Shown piece after piece: positions 23,478 to 32,132 of a DNA stretch of 64,000 nucleotides. Under the pieces are notes generated by a model, which was given only the letters and a program-made list of their open reading frames with translations, searched no databases and was not told the origin of the DNA. A program made the translations under genes and the position numbers. Source of the stretch: JBKEDC01 sp047972995 (GTDB lineage Bacteria; Bacteroidota; Bacteroidia; Bacteroidales; Prolixibacteraceae); contig JBKEBD010000006.1 of the NCBI GenBank assembly GCA_047972995.1, positions 1 through 64,000 of the forward strand. Reading direction: 5' to 3'. How positions within the stretch are numbered: position 1 is the stretch's first letter; each line of letters begins with the position of its first letter.

Positions 23478-25403
23478 TTACTTACGCATTTGAACACCTT
23501 GTTCTTTAGCCATCTTTTCCAAACGTTGTTGGAACTTAGACTTCTTCGCAGGTTTCTTTTTATTCACCATGATTTGGGCTCTAATTTTATCCTCATCAAT
23601 CAATTTGCGAACTAAGTACATTTGTCCAATAGTGATTAAGTTAGATAGGAAATAATAGTAGCTCAAACCAGCAGGGTAGCTATTCAAAATAAATAAGAAC
23701 ATGATAGGCATGATGTACATCATGGTTTGCATACCTGGCATAGCTGCATTATTCTGCGATTGAGAGTTCAGTTTTGTTGATACAATTGTAGTTATCGTCA
23801 TCAATAAACAGAACAAGCTCACATGGCTGCCATAAAAAGGAATGTTGAATGGCAAATCCAAAATAGAATCATATGATGATAAATCATTTGCCCATAAGAA
23901 ACTTTCTCCTCTTAATTCGATTGAAGTAGGGAAGAAGTAGAACATGGCAAACAAAATAGGCATCTGTAGAAGCATAGGTAAACATCCACCCATCGGATTC
24001 ACTCCTGCCTTTTTATAAAGGCTCATGGTGGCTTGTTGTTTCTCCATAGCTTTTTCTTGTCCCTTACCAAATTTTTCATTAATCTTGTCGATTTCAGGTT
24101 TCAATGCACGCATCTTAGCCTGACTTACATATGATTTGTAAGTGAATGGGAACAAGATTAACTTGATGAAAATAGTAAGCAACAAGATGATAATACCAAA
24201 GCTGTCAATGTGGTTACGAAGAACATTGAATGTCGGAATTACAATATAACGATTCACCCATCTTAGTACCGACCAACCTAAGTTAATCAATTGATCCATT
24301 TTGTTGTCATACTGTTTCAACGTATTAAAATGGTTTGGACCAAAATAGATTTGCATACCATAATCCGAGTCAGCATGAGGATTGTATGGAATGGTGAGGT
24401 TAGCTGCGAAATGACCAAGTTTTTCGTCCGATTTTTCATCGTAAGTATATGACACAACTGCAGAAGAGAAAGCATCATTAGCAATGATAGTAGAGTTGAA
24501 GAAAAGCTGTTTGAAGCTCACCCATTGTACTTTCGTTGTCAATTCTTCAGATGATGATCTAGCTGTAGGAAGATTTTCCACATCGTCATTCAGAAAACGA
24601 TAATAAATGCTTGTGTAACGGTCTTCGCCAAATTTCGACTTACGTTCTAAGCGTGGAGCATCGAACGACCAATTGAAGTCTAAATAATCAACATTTTGAG
24701 CAATGATGCTATTTAGATTCACAGTTTGCATATCGAAGCTCAGCATATAAGAGTTGTAAGGTAGCGAGTAAACGTAGTTCAACGATTTACCATCGCCAGC
24801 CTTTAACGACATGGTTAGCGTTTTAGTTTCGCCTAAGTATTCGGCATTAAATTCTAAATCGCCTTCCTTACCTTTTTTTACATCAGGACCTTTAACAACG
24901 ATTGATTTCTCACTTGTAGATGGAGTGAAGTAAAGTAAGTCGGTTTGAATGCTTCGGTTGTGAGCAAAGAAAGTCATACCAAACTTATTGTCTTCACCAT
25001 CAAAAAGAATCAATGGCTTACCATCGTAAGTTTTGTAGTTTTTTAATTCAACCGAATAGATCTTACCACCTTTGTTTGAGATGGTCACTTTCATCAAGTT
25101 GTTTTCTAGCGTATAGAATTCTTCAGTACCGATAGCACCAGCAGCAAATGCACCTAGTTTATTGGTAGCTTCTGCTACTGCAATAGAATCCACTAGTTCT
25201 TGAGGATGCTCTAGTGCTGTTTGTGCAGCTTCAGCTACACGTTTAGCCTCCAATTCGCGTTGGAGATTTAGTTCGACTTGTCGAATAGAATCTTGACGAT
25301 GCTTTGCTAGTTCAATCTCTTCTTGTGAAGGACGAGTGAAATAGTTAAAGCCGAGCAAGATGGCAAAGATTAAAACTAAGCCTGTTACTGTATTTTTATC
25401 CAT
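23478..25403 (-). CDS. yidC: Membrane protein insertase YidC (long form)
   Basis: Inserts proteins into the inner membrane, alone or with Sec. The 641-residue Gram-negative form has an N-terminal helix (LVLIFAILLGFNYFTRPS), a large periplasmic beta domain (about 60-370) and a C-terminal five-helix insertase core (about 375-600) with PFTYKSYVSQAKMRALKPE and GCLPMLLQMPILFAMFYFF. The C-terminal tail is lysine-rich (KKPAKKSKFQ), suiting ribosome contact. It starts 11 bp after the pyrG stop, so the two are one operon, a pairing usual in Bacteroidetes. Confidence 0.96.
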   Translation of the reverse strand: MDKNTVTGLVLIFAILLGFNYFTRPSQEEIELAKHRQDSIRQVELNLQRELEAKRVAEAAQTALEHPQELVDSIAVAEATNKLGAFAAGAIGTEEFYTLENNLMKVTISNKGGKIYSVELKNYKTYDGKPLILFDGEDNKFGMTFFAHNRSIQTDLLYFTPSTSEKSIVVKGPDVKKGKEGDLEFNAEYLGETKTLTMSLKAGDGKSLNYVYSLPYNSYMLSFDMQTVNLNSIIAQNVDYLDFNWSFDAPRLERKSKFGEDRYTSIYYRFLNDDVENLPTARSSSEELTTKVQWVSFKQLFFNSTIIANDAFSSAVVSYTYDEKSDEKLGHFAANLTIPYNPHADSDYGMQIYFGPNHFNTLKQYDNKMDQLINLGWSVLRWVNRYIVIPTFNVLRNHIDSFGIIILLLTIFIKLILFPFTYKSYVSQAKMRALKPEIDKINEKFGKGQEKAMEKQQATMSLYKKAGVNPMGGCLPMLLQMPILFAMFYFFPTSIELRGESFLWANDLSSYDSILDLPFNIPFYGSHVSLFCLLMTITTIVSTKLNSQSQNNAAMPGMQTMMYIMPIMFLFILNSYPAGLSYYYFLSNLITIGQMYLVRKLIDEDKIRAQIMVNKKKPAKKSKFQQRLEKMAKEQGVQMRK

Positions 25404-25414
25404 TGAATTAATAA

Positions 25415-27013
25415 TTAGCTATTGGCTGCTTTCACAAAAGCAACGAATAGAGGATGAGGATTTAAAACCGTGCTGCTATACTCAGGGTGGTATTGAGTAC
25501 CAACATACCATTTGTGCTCTGGAATTTCCACTACTTCCACCAAATTGGTGTCGGGGTTAATACCAACAGCTTTCATGCCAGCTTGCTCAAATTCTTTCAA
25601 ATATTGATTATTGAACTCATAACGGTGACGATGGCGCTCTTGGATTTTTGTTTTTCCGTAGGCATCATATAACTTAGAACCTTTTTTCACAGTACAAGCA
25701 TAAGCACCTAAACGCATCGTACCTCCTTTTTCTGTGATGTTCTTTTGTTCATCCATAATGTCAATCACAGGGTGGGGAGTTTGTTCGTTCATTTCTGCAG
25801 AATCAGCAGTAGTATAGCCAAGCACGTTTCTTGCATATTCGATGACAGCAATCTGCATACCCAAACATATTCCCAGAGTAGGAATGTTGTTTTCGCGTGT
25901 GTGCTTAGCTGCAATAATTTTTCCTTCAATTCCTCGATGACCAAATCCAGGAGCGATAATTACACCTTTCATGCCAGCAAGTTGTTCTGCTACATTTTCA
26001 TCGGTCACTTCTTCAGAGTGAATATAGTGGATATTTACTTTCACTTCATTCATGGCACCAGCGTGTCCCAAAGCTTCTACAATAGATTTGTAGGCATCAG
26101 GAAGCTCCACATATTTTCCCACTAAAGCAATGTCGATTTTACCTTTGGGGTTGCGCATCTTGTGCAAGAATTCATTCCATGCTTCTAAAATTGGCTCGTT
26201 TTTGTAAGGCAATCCTAATTTTGCCAATACAATTTGATCCATATTTTGATTGTACAATCTATTAGGCACTTCGTAAATAGTGTCCACGTCGATTGACTGC
26301 ATAACAGCGTTAGGGTTAACGTTGCAGAACAAGGCTACTTTCTTGCGCAAGTCCTCGCTTAGTTCGTGCTCTGTTCTTAATACCAGAAGATCCGGCTGTA
26401 CACCATTTTCCAACATTACTTTTACCGAATGTTGTGTAGGTTTGGTTTTTAGCTCACCCGAGGCAGCCAAATAAGGCACTAGTGTAAGGTGAATAACCAT
26501 GGCATCATCGCCAAGTTCCCATTTTAATTGGCGCACCGATTCAATGTATGGCATAGATTCCATATCACCAACAGTTCCACCAATTTCAGTAATCACGATG
26601 TCGTATTTTCCTTTAGAGCCTAAGATTTTAACTCTCCGCTTAATTTCATCGGTGATGTGAGGAATAATCTGAACGGTTTTTCCAAGGTAGTCTCCCCGGC
26701 GTTCTTTGTTAATCACTTCCTGGTATATTCTACCTGTAGTTACGTTATTTGCTTGAGATGTTGGTACGCCAAGAAAGCGTTCGTAGTGCCCTAAATCTAA
26801 GTCGGTTTCTGCACCGTCATCAGTTACATAGCATTCGCCATGTTCATAAGGGTTCAACGTGCCTGGATCCACGTTTAAATAAGGGTCTAATTTCTGAATA
26901 GTTACAGAAAAACCTCTAGCTTGTAAAAGCTTGGCTAGCGATGCTGCCACAATTCCTTTTCCGAGCGATGATGTTACACCACCAGTAACGAAAATATACT
27001 TAGTATTTGCCAA
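25415..27013 (-). CDS. pyrG: CTP synthase
   Basis: Makes CTP from UTP, ATP and glutamine. The synthetase domain opens NTKYIFVTGGVTSSLGKGIV (P-loop) with the Mg/UTP loop KLDPYLNVDPGTLNPYEHGE. The class I amidotransferase domain holds the nucleophile in LGICLGMQ and the His/Glu of QYHPEYSS. I place the start at TTG 27013 (533 codons, giving M-ANTKYIF): no ATG is in frame near, and the alternative TTG at 27049 lies inside the predicted -7 promoter box and so would not be transcribed. Operon with yidC. Confidence 0.93.
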   Translation of the reverse strand: MANTKYIFVTGGVTSSLGKGIVAASLAKLLQARGFSVTIQKLDPYLNVDPGTLNPYEHGECYVTDDGAETDLDLGHYERFLGVPTSQANNVTTGRIYQEVINKERRGDYLGKTVQIIPHITDEIKRRVKILGSKGKYDIVITEIGGTVGDMESMPYIESVRQLKWELGDDAMVIHLTLVPYLAASGELKTKPTQHSVKVMLENGVQPDLLVLRTEHELSEDLRKKVALFCNVNPNAVMQSIDVDTIYEVPNRLYNQNMDQIVLAKLGLPYKNEPILEAWNEFLHKMRNPKGKIDIALVGKYVELPDAYKSIVEALGHAGAMNEVKVNIHYIHSEEVTDENVAEQLAGMKGVIIAPGFGHRGIEGKIIAAKHTRENNIPTLGICLGMQIAVIEYARNVLGYTTADSAEMNEQTPHPVIDIMDEQKNITEKGGTMRLGAYACTVKKGSKLYDAYGKTKIQERHRHRYEFNNQYLKEFEQAGMKAVGINPDTNLVEVVEIPEHKWYVGTQYHPEYSSTVLNPHPLFVAFVKAANS

Positions 27014-27046
27014 AATAGCTTGATTTTGATGTTCTACATAAGTGTA

Positions 27047-27074
27047 CAAATATACGAATAAACTGTATATTCAA
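27047..27074 (-). promoter_or_regulatory. Promoter of pyrG-yidC
   Basis: On the minus strand TTG (27074-27072), 17 bp, TATATTTG (27054-27047). The -7 box is a full consensus match; spacing is slightly short. It supports the TTG start at 27013 with a leader of about 28 nt. Confidence 0.5.
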
Positions 27075-27120
27075 TACATTATAAAAAGTGAAATATGAAA
27101 AGAATCGTAAAATAATATTT

Positions 27121-27165
27121 AGCTCACAAAAGAGGCTGCATAAAATGCAGCCTCTTTTGTGAGCT
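27121..27165 (-). terminator. Long perfect stem-loop between the DUF349 gene and pyrG
   Basis: Two 21-base arms (27121-27141 and 27145-27165) pair perfectly around an AAA loop; the arms begin AGCTCACAAAAGAGGC and end GCCTCTTTTGTGAGCT. It lies 10 bp after the DUF349 stop. Six T follow on the plus strand; on the minus strand the tail is AAATATTATTTT. Confidence 0.75.
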
Positions 27166-27174
27166 TTTTTGAAA

Positions 27175-28998
27175 CTAGTTGTCGATATTACGCAAGATTT
27201 TGAGTTTTTCTTGCTGTTCTTTTATGTTGAGTTTAGCTTGGTCAATTTTTCGTTGCACATCGGCTACAAGAGCATTAGCTCCCTTTGAATTGCCGAAGAA
27301 GCTAATGTTTCGTTCTAGCGTGGCGAGTTCGCGTTCGATGTATTTTATCTTGGTGAGTATTTTTTCTCGTTCTTGACGAATCTTATTGTGAGAATTTGCT
27401 TCTGAAAGTTCTTCGATCTTATTTTTGAATAATAAGGTGTTTTTTTCTTTTGAACTCACTTTCAGTTTGTCGTAACACACATTGATAGCTTTGCGGAATT
27501 TCTTGATAATTTCGTCTTTTTGCTTGAATGGAACGTGACCAATTTCCGACCAACGTTGTTGGAATTCCTTTAAATCGGCAAATGATTGTTCCACATTATC
27601 GCTAAACTTATAGCTTGAGATTTCATCAATTAGGGCTTGCTTTTTGTTTAGATTTTCTACCTGTACTGAATCGCTTGATGAAAAATGAGCGGCTTTATTC
27701 TCGAAGAATGCATCGCAAGCAGCACGGAATCTAGCCCAAACAGCATCAGCTTGTTTGCGAGATGTAGGTCCAATCTTCTTCCAATCATTTTGCAATTGAA
27801 TCAGATTATCGGTAGTAGCTTTCCAATCTTCGCTAGTTTGAAGGACTTCTGCTTTTTCACAAAGTTCTTCTTTGCGCTTTAAGTTTACTTTTTGCTCTTC
27901 TTTCTGCTGATTGTAGAAGTTGCGTCTTTTATCGAAGAATGCATCGCAAGCCTCGCAGAAGCGTTCGTAAATTTTGTTATTATCTTTCTTTGGAGCATAG
28001 CCAATGGTACGCCATTCAGTTTGAATAGTTTTTATTTGTTCAACATATTCATCCCATTGTTTGTGTCCATCAATAGCTTCGTTAATGAAAGATTCTACTT
28101 TTTCGCAAAGCTCTACTTTTTGAGCAAGATTTTGTGTTTCATCTTCTTTGCGTTTCATGTAGAAATCTTGATGTCGTTTATTTACTGCAGATGATGCAGC
28201 TTTGAAGCGATCCCATAACGCATCTCGCTCTTCTCGGGGAACAGGACCAATTTCGCGCCATTGCTCATGGTAGCTTTGCAAGTCTGCACGAGCTCTGTCT
28301 ACCGATGTTTCGTCGGCTAGACCTTCGGTTTTCACGCATAGTGCTCTTTTTGCTTCTAAGTTGCGTTGGAAATCTAAGTCGCGCAATTCTTTATTGATGC
28401 GAATATAGTCGTAGAATTTTTCCACATTGTGGTGATAGCTATCCCATAGGTCTTGTAAATCTATTTGAGGTACTTGTCCAATTTCGCGCCATTGCTTTTG
28501 AAGCTCATTAAATTCTTGGAAGGTGTTATTCAACGACTCTTCTTTTTCAATGAGTTGTTTGATTTGCTCTACAATGTTTTGCTTCTTTACTAGATTATTT
28601 TCTCGTTCAGCCTCTAATTGCTTTGCTTTTTCAGCTCGTTGCTGACGGTAATCGCTCAACAACGCTTTGATATCTTTTGAATAGGGAGCATTCGAAGACT
28701 GAAAGTCTTTAGCATCGCCACCATTGGCAACAAAAGCTTCTTTTTCGAGTTCAACTTGCGCATTGTGTCTTTTGTAAAAGGCATTTCTGATTAATTCTAC
28801 CTCAGAGCGAATGAGTTCGTCGTCATTGTTGGTGAGTAAATCGCGCAACGCATTAATGAGTTCAACTTCAGAAAACTTACTGTAATCAGTAGCTTCTGTG
28901 TTTTCATTAAGTTGTTGTTCCGTAGCACTTAGGACTTGTTCTTCCGTGTGCAAAGTAGTTTCATCTGTCGCTTTGTTTAGCGTTTCTTTAACTTCCAT
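27175..28998 (-). CDS. DUF349 repeat protein
   Basis: A large, highly charged, cytoplasmic coiled-coil protein. After an acidic N-terminus (residues 1-70) it carries about five DUF349 units of 70-75 residues, recognisable by repeated W-REIGQVP, W-REIGPVPR, WRTIGYAPKK, WKKIGPTSRK and WSEIGHVPFK motifs each followed by a WxxF- or FxxA-type helix. The last 80 residues are a basic coiled coil. Function is unknown. The start may be ATG 28998 (MEVKETLNK, 607 residues) or ATG 29019 seven codons upstream; I prefer the former. Monocistronic, with a promoter at 29061-29090. Confidence 0.9.
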   Translation of the reverse strand: MEVKETLNKATDETTLHTEEQVLSATEQQLNENTEATDYSKFSEVELINALRDLLTNNDDELIRSEVELIRNAFYKRHNAQVELEKEAFVANGGDAKDFQSSNAPYSKDIKALLSDYRQQRAEKAKQLEAERENNLVKKQNIVEQIKQLIEKEESLNNTFQEFNELQKQWREIGQVPQIDLQDLWDSYHHNVEKFYDYIRINKELRDLDFQRNLEAKRALCVKTEGLADETSVDRARADLQSYHEQWREIGPVPREERDALWDRFKAASSAVNKRHQDFYMKRKEDETQNLAQKVELCEKVESFINEAIDGHKQWDEYVEQIKTIQTEWRTIGYAPKKDNNKIYERFCEACDAFFDKRRNFYNQQKEEQKVNLKRKEELCEKAEVLQTSEDWKATTDNLIQLQNDWKKIGPTSRKQADAVWARFRAACDAFFENKAAHFSSSDSVQVENLNKKQALIDEISSYKFSDNVEQSFADLKEFQQRWSEIGHVPFKQKDEIIKKFRKAINVCYDKLKVSSKEKNTLLFKNKIEELSEANSHNKIRQEREKILTKIKYIERELATLERNISFFGNSKGANALVADVQRKIDQAKLNIKEQQEKLKILRNIDN

Positions 28999-29060
28999 AT
29001 CCAATAGGTAATTAAGCATTGCTTTGAAGCAATGTAATTAGATTACAATTAATTTAACAA

Positions 29061-29090
29061 CGAAAGTAAAACTTTCAGATTTAAAAACAA
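29061..29090 (-). promoter_or_regulatory. Promoter of the DUF349 gene
   Basis: On the minus strand TTG (29090-29088), 19 bp, TACTTTCG (29068-29061): one mismatch to TAnnTTTG, correct spacing. Confidence 0.5.
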
Positions 29091-29162
29091 GACCAATTTT
29101 GATTTTATAGCACATAATGTGTCTAGAAAGTGTAATTAAGATCAAACTTCCGGGGCGAGATG

Positions 29163-30683
29163 CTAAAATCGGAAATAGATGAATGGCTGACTGCCCATTT
29201 GACTCACCTGTTGAATTAGCAGAATGATAATCAACGATAGCAACGATTTGAGAAGCCAATGCTGACGAATAAACCATCCTCTGATGGATTCTTTGGCTTG
29301 TATAGGAACAGTAATTATAACAAATCCTACAAGCAACACAATTCCAGTGGGAAGAAATAATAACCATTCATCGCTTGTGAATGGAGGAATAAAGTTAGCT
29401 TGAATTTGGTAAAGCATTCGCAGAATGCTATCGATGTCGTTAGCTCTAAAAAATATCCAAGCAAAGCACACGACATGGAAGGTAATGACTTGGCGAATAA
29501 GTACGCTAACACGCGATTGTTTTTTTCTTTTCGATTTGGTTGAAGAAAAAAGACGTTCGATACAAAGTCCAAGCCCATGAATAGCTCCCCAAATTACAAA
29601 ACGCCAATGAGCACCATGCCAAAGTCCACCGAGCAGCATGGTAAGCATAAGGTTAATATAAGTACGGAATTCCCCTTTTCTATTGCCACCAAGGGGAATG
29701 TAGAGATAGTCGCGAAGCCATCGAGATAGTGATATGTGCCATCGTTTCCAAAAATCGGTTAAGCTTGTAGCTTGATATGGAGAATTGAAGTTGATTGGAA
29801 TTTTGAATCCAAGGATTAATGCAAGTCCAATAGCAATATCGGTGTATCCTGAGAAGTCGCAATATATTTGAATGGCATAGGCATAAATACTGGCTAGGTT
29901 TTCTAGCCCAGAATATGCCCAAGGGGCATCAAACACACGGTCAATTAGGTTTAAAGTCAGAAAATCGGCAATGACCATTTTCTTGAATAATCCTTTGAAT
30001 ATTAGAAATAGAGCATGGCTGAATTCTTCTTCTCGAAGTTTATAACTTTGATATAGCTGCGGAATGAAAGCTGCAGCCCGAACAATTGGTCCAGCCACAA
30101 GCTGAGGGAAAAAGCTAAGAAAGAATGCAAAGTCTAATGGATTTTTCACCACCGACACTTTTTCTTGTTTCACATCCACTAAATAGCCAATAGCTTGGAA
30201 AGTGTAGAATGAAATACCAATGGGCAAGACAATGCTGTGATTAGTGGTGGTAATGTGGAAGATTTGTTCGAAGAAACTGCCAATCCAATCATACACTTCA
30301 TAGTTGGAACCAGAAAAACGATTAACGATATCTGTAAAGAATGCAGCGTATTTATAGTAGGCTAACAGACTTAAGTTGAGTATGACACCCATACTAAGCC
30401 AAAGTTTTTTTTTCTGGCTTTTGTCGATAATCATGCCGAAGCTATAATTAAAGAAGCACGAAATGATGAGCATAATCAAAAATGCACCATTCATTTGGTA
30501 ATAGATGAACCAACTAAAAGCCAGAAGATAAATATTCCGAAGCCGATTCTGCCGATACAGAAACGAGTAAATAAACAAAATGAAAACTAATAGTACCCAG
30601 AAGGCAAGCTCTGTAAAGAATAGCGGAGAAGCAGCATTATAGTGCAAGATTTGCTGTAATATGTTTGCCACTTGATCTTTCAT
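29163..30683 (-). CDS. MBOAT-family O-acyltransferase (AlgI/DltB/PatA-like)
   Basis: A 506-residue polytopic membrane acyltransferase. The family core is in residues about 240-345: YCDFSGYTDIAIGLALILGF, FWKRWHISLSRWLRDYLYIP, and the catalytic-histidine segment LLGGLWHGAHWRFVIWG. It passes acyl (usually acetyl) groups across the inner membrane to a periplasmic acceptor enzyme. The next gene upstream encodes an SGNH-type periplasmic protein, the usual partner in polysaccharide or cell-wall O-acetylation. The acceptor cannot be told. Confidence 0.92.
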   Translation of the reverse strand: MKDQVANILQQILHYNAASPLFFTELAFWVLLVFILFIYSFLYRQNRLRNIYLLAFSWFIYYQMNGAFLIMLIISCFFNYSFGMIIDKSQKKKLWLSMGVILNLSLLAYYKYAAFFTDIVNRFSGSNYEVYDWIGSFFEQIFHITTTNHSIVLPIGISFYTFQAIGYLVDVKQEKVSVVKNPLDFAFFLSFFPQLVAGPIVRAAAFIPQLYQSYKLREEEFSHALFLIFKGLFKKMVIADFLTLNLIDRVFDAPWAYSGLENLASIYAYAIQIYCDFSGYTDIAIGLALILGFKIPINFNSPYQATSLTDFWKRWHISLSRWLRDYLYIPLGGNRKGEFRTYINLMLTMLLGGLWHGAHWRFVIWGAIHGLGLCIERLFSSTKSKRKKQSRVSVLIRQVITFHVVCFAWIFFRANDIDSILRMLYQIQANFIPPFTSDEWLLFLPTGIVLLVGFVIITVPIQAKESIRGWFIRQHWLLKSLLSLIIILLIQQVSQMGSQPFIYFRF

Positions 30684-30781
30684 TGCTGTGTAATTTTAAA
30701 CTTTCGGAGTTTCCAGCTCGGTCTAAATGCATATAGAATTAGTTGTCGGGCTTTGTTTTAAGCTTATAAAAGTAAAATTAT

Positions 30782-32107
30782 TTATTGAAATGATTGCAAT
30801 AATAGTTCGGAGAGTTTTAACCCAACTTTTCTTGCGCCATATTTGGTGAAATGCAAATAATCGCTTTGAGCTAGCGCAGGGCTACTTCCAGCCCATTTTT
30901 TTATGCCACCTTCTTGTTTAATGAAATGGTCTAAATCCCAGAAAGCGCAATCATACTGCATAGCAATTTCATATTGCATGGCTTTGAGCTTGGAAATATT
31001 GCCATACGATTCCACACCATTGTTTGTTCGATGGGCAATATCGGAAATGCTAATTAGGAGAATTTCGGCATTAGGGCACCATCGTCTGATGAGTTTGATT
31101 TGCTCAATAGTTTGGTGGTGGAAATTATCTACCGTATCCTCGTTAGTGTATTTAATGATGTTTGCCCCAAATTGAAGTATAAAAAGATTGGGTTTTATCA
31201 TTTGAAACATACCTTGTATGGCAGTTGAGTCTGATATGCTAAATAGCGGACTAGCTTTTCCTCGCAGGGGGATATTATCGACATAAGCACCATGGGTATC
31301 ATCGAGAGATAGACATTCTATTTCAAAATAACCGTGGGGTTTGATATCGACTCTAAGGTTTTGAGCTGTTTCGTCTAGCTCTAAACGAATGGCTCGCATT
31401 TCATGTGCACCAGCTACTCGATAAGATGCAATGACTTGGTTTCTGCTTTTAATGGTAATTTGGGCACTATCTTCACTGAGGAAGAAAAGGCGCATTTGTC
31501 GATAATCATCGGGTAGGGTGCTTAATAATTTTATGCGACCGATTTTAATCCAAGCTTGTTCTCCAGCAGAAACATTGGCATGGCGAAAGACCAAGCTTTT
31601 ATTGCCTTTGCAAATATCCATTCGTTCACTTTGCTTCCAATTACTCGATAGATTAACCGAAAGATGATGCAATGTGCTGTAGTATTTATCGGCAGCAAGT
31701 AAACCGGGACCATGTCCACCATAAACTTTCTGTAATTCCTGACGCACAGTAGCAGCTAGAAAATCACCCTCTAATTGCGAATCTCCGAAATAAAGCACGC
31801 GAGCTGTTTGCCCGATAGAATCGGCACGTTGAAACAATCTTCCAAGAGCTTTGAAATTTTTATTGAGAGGCATTCTAATTCCATCGATAATGCTGTCGTA
31901 TGGAAAATGCTGCATCCTCATGTCAAGAAGCACAGGGGCAGACACACTGTCGGAATCTTGCTCTAGTGGATTAATGTTGATATTCTCAGGTGTTGAACGT
32001 TGAAAAAGAGGTATAGATTTCCAATCAACTTGTTCTTGAAGATACAACAAGGTAGTGAGCAATAAAAGCGTAATTCCAATAAAAAGAAAAGCTTTGTATG
32101 GTTTCAT
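30782..32107 (-). CDS. SGNH/GDSL-family periplasmic protein, likely MBOAT partner
   Basis: A 441-residue protein with an N-terminal signal-anchor (FLFIGITLLLLTTLLYLQ). The SGNH fold has block I at ARVLYFGDSQLEGDF (Ser near residue 109), FILQFGANIIKYTN (block III-like, Asn) and a C-terminal SDYLHFTKYGARKVG with the Asp-x-x-His pair; an insert of about 150 residues (beta-rich) lies between blocks I and III. It is probably the periplasmic O-acetyltransferase or esterase working with the MBOAT protein encoded 98 bp downstream on the same strand. Confidence 0.85.
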   Translation of the reverse strand: MKPYKAFLFIGITLLLLTTLLYLQEQVDWKSIPLFQRSTPENININPLEQDSDSVSAPVLLDMRMQHFPYDSIIDGIRMPLNKNFKALGRLFQRADSIGQTARVLYFGDSQLEGDFLAATVRQELQKVYGGHGPGLLAADKYYSTLHHLSVNLSSNWKQSERMDICKGNKSLVFRHANVSAGEQAWIKIGRIKLLSTLPDDYRQMRLFFLSEDSAQITIKSRNQVIASYRVAGAHEMRAIRLELDETAQNLRVDIKPHGYFEIECLSLDDTHGAYVDNIPLRGKASPLFSISDSTAIQGMFQMIKPNLFILQFGANIIKYTNEDTVDNFHHQTIEQIKLIRRWCPNAEILLISISDIAHRTNNGVESYGNISKLKAMQYEIAMQYDCAFWDLDHFIKQEGGIKKWAGSSPALAQSDYLHFTKYGARKVGLKLSELLLQSFQ

Positions 32108-32132
32108 GATTGTGTTTTAGGCAAAAGCTGTG

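Noticed and set aside
25360..26474. Plus-strand open frames opposite pyrG
   Set aside because: They are antisense to a clear, conserved gene and have no domain likeness.
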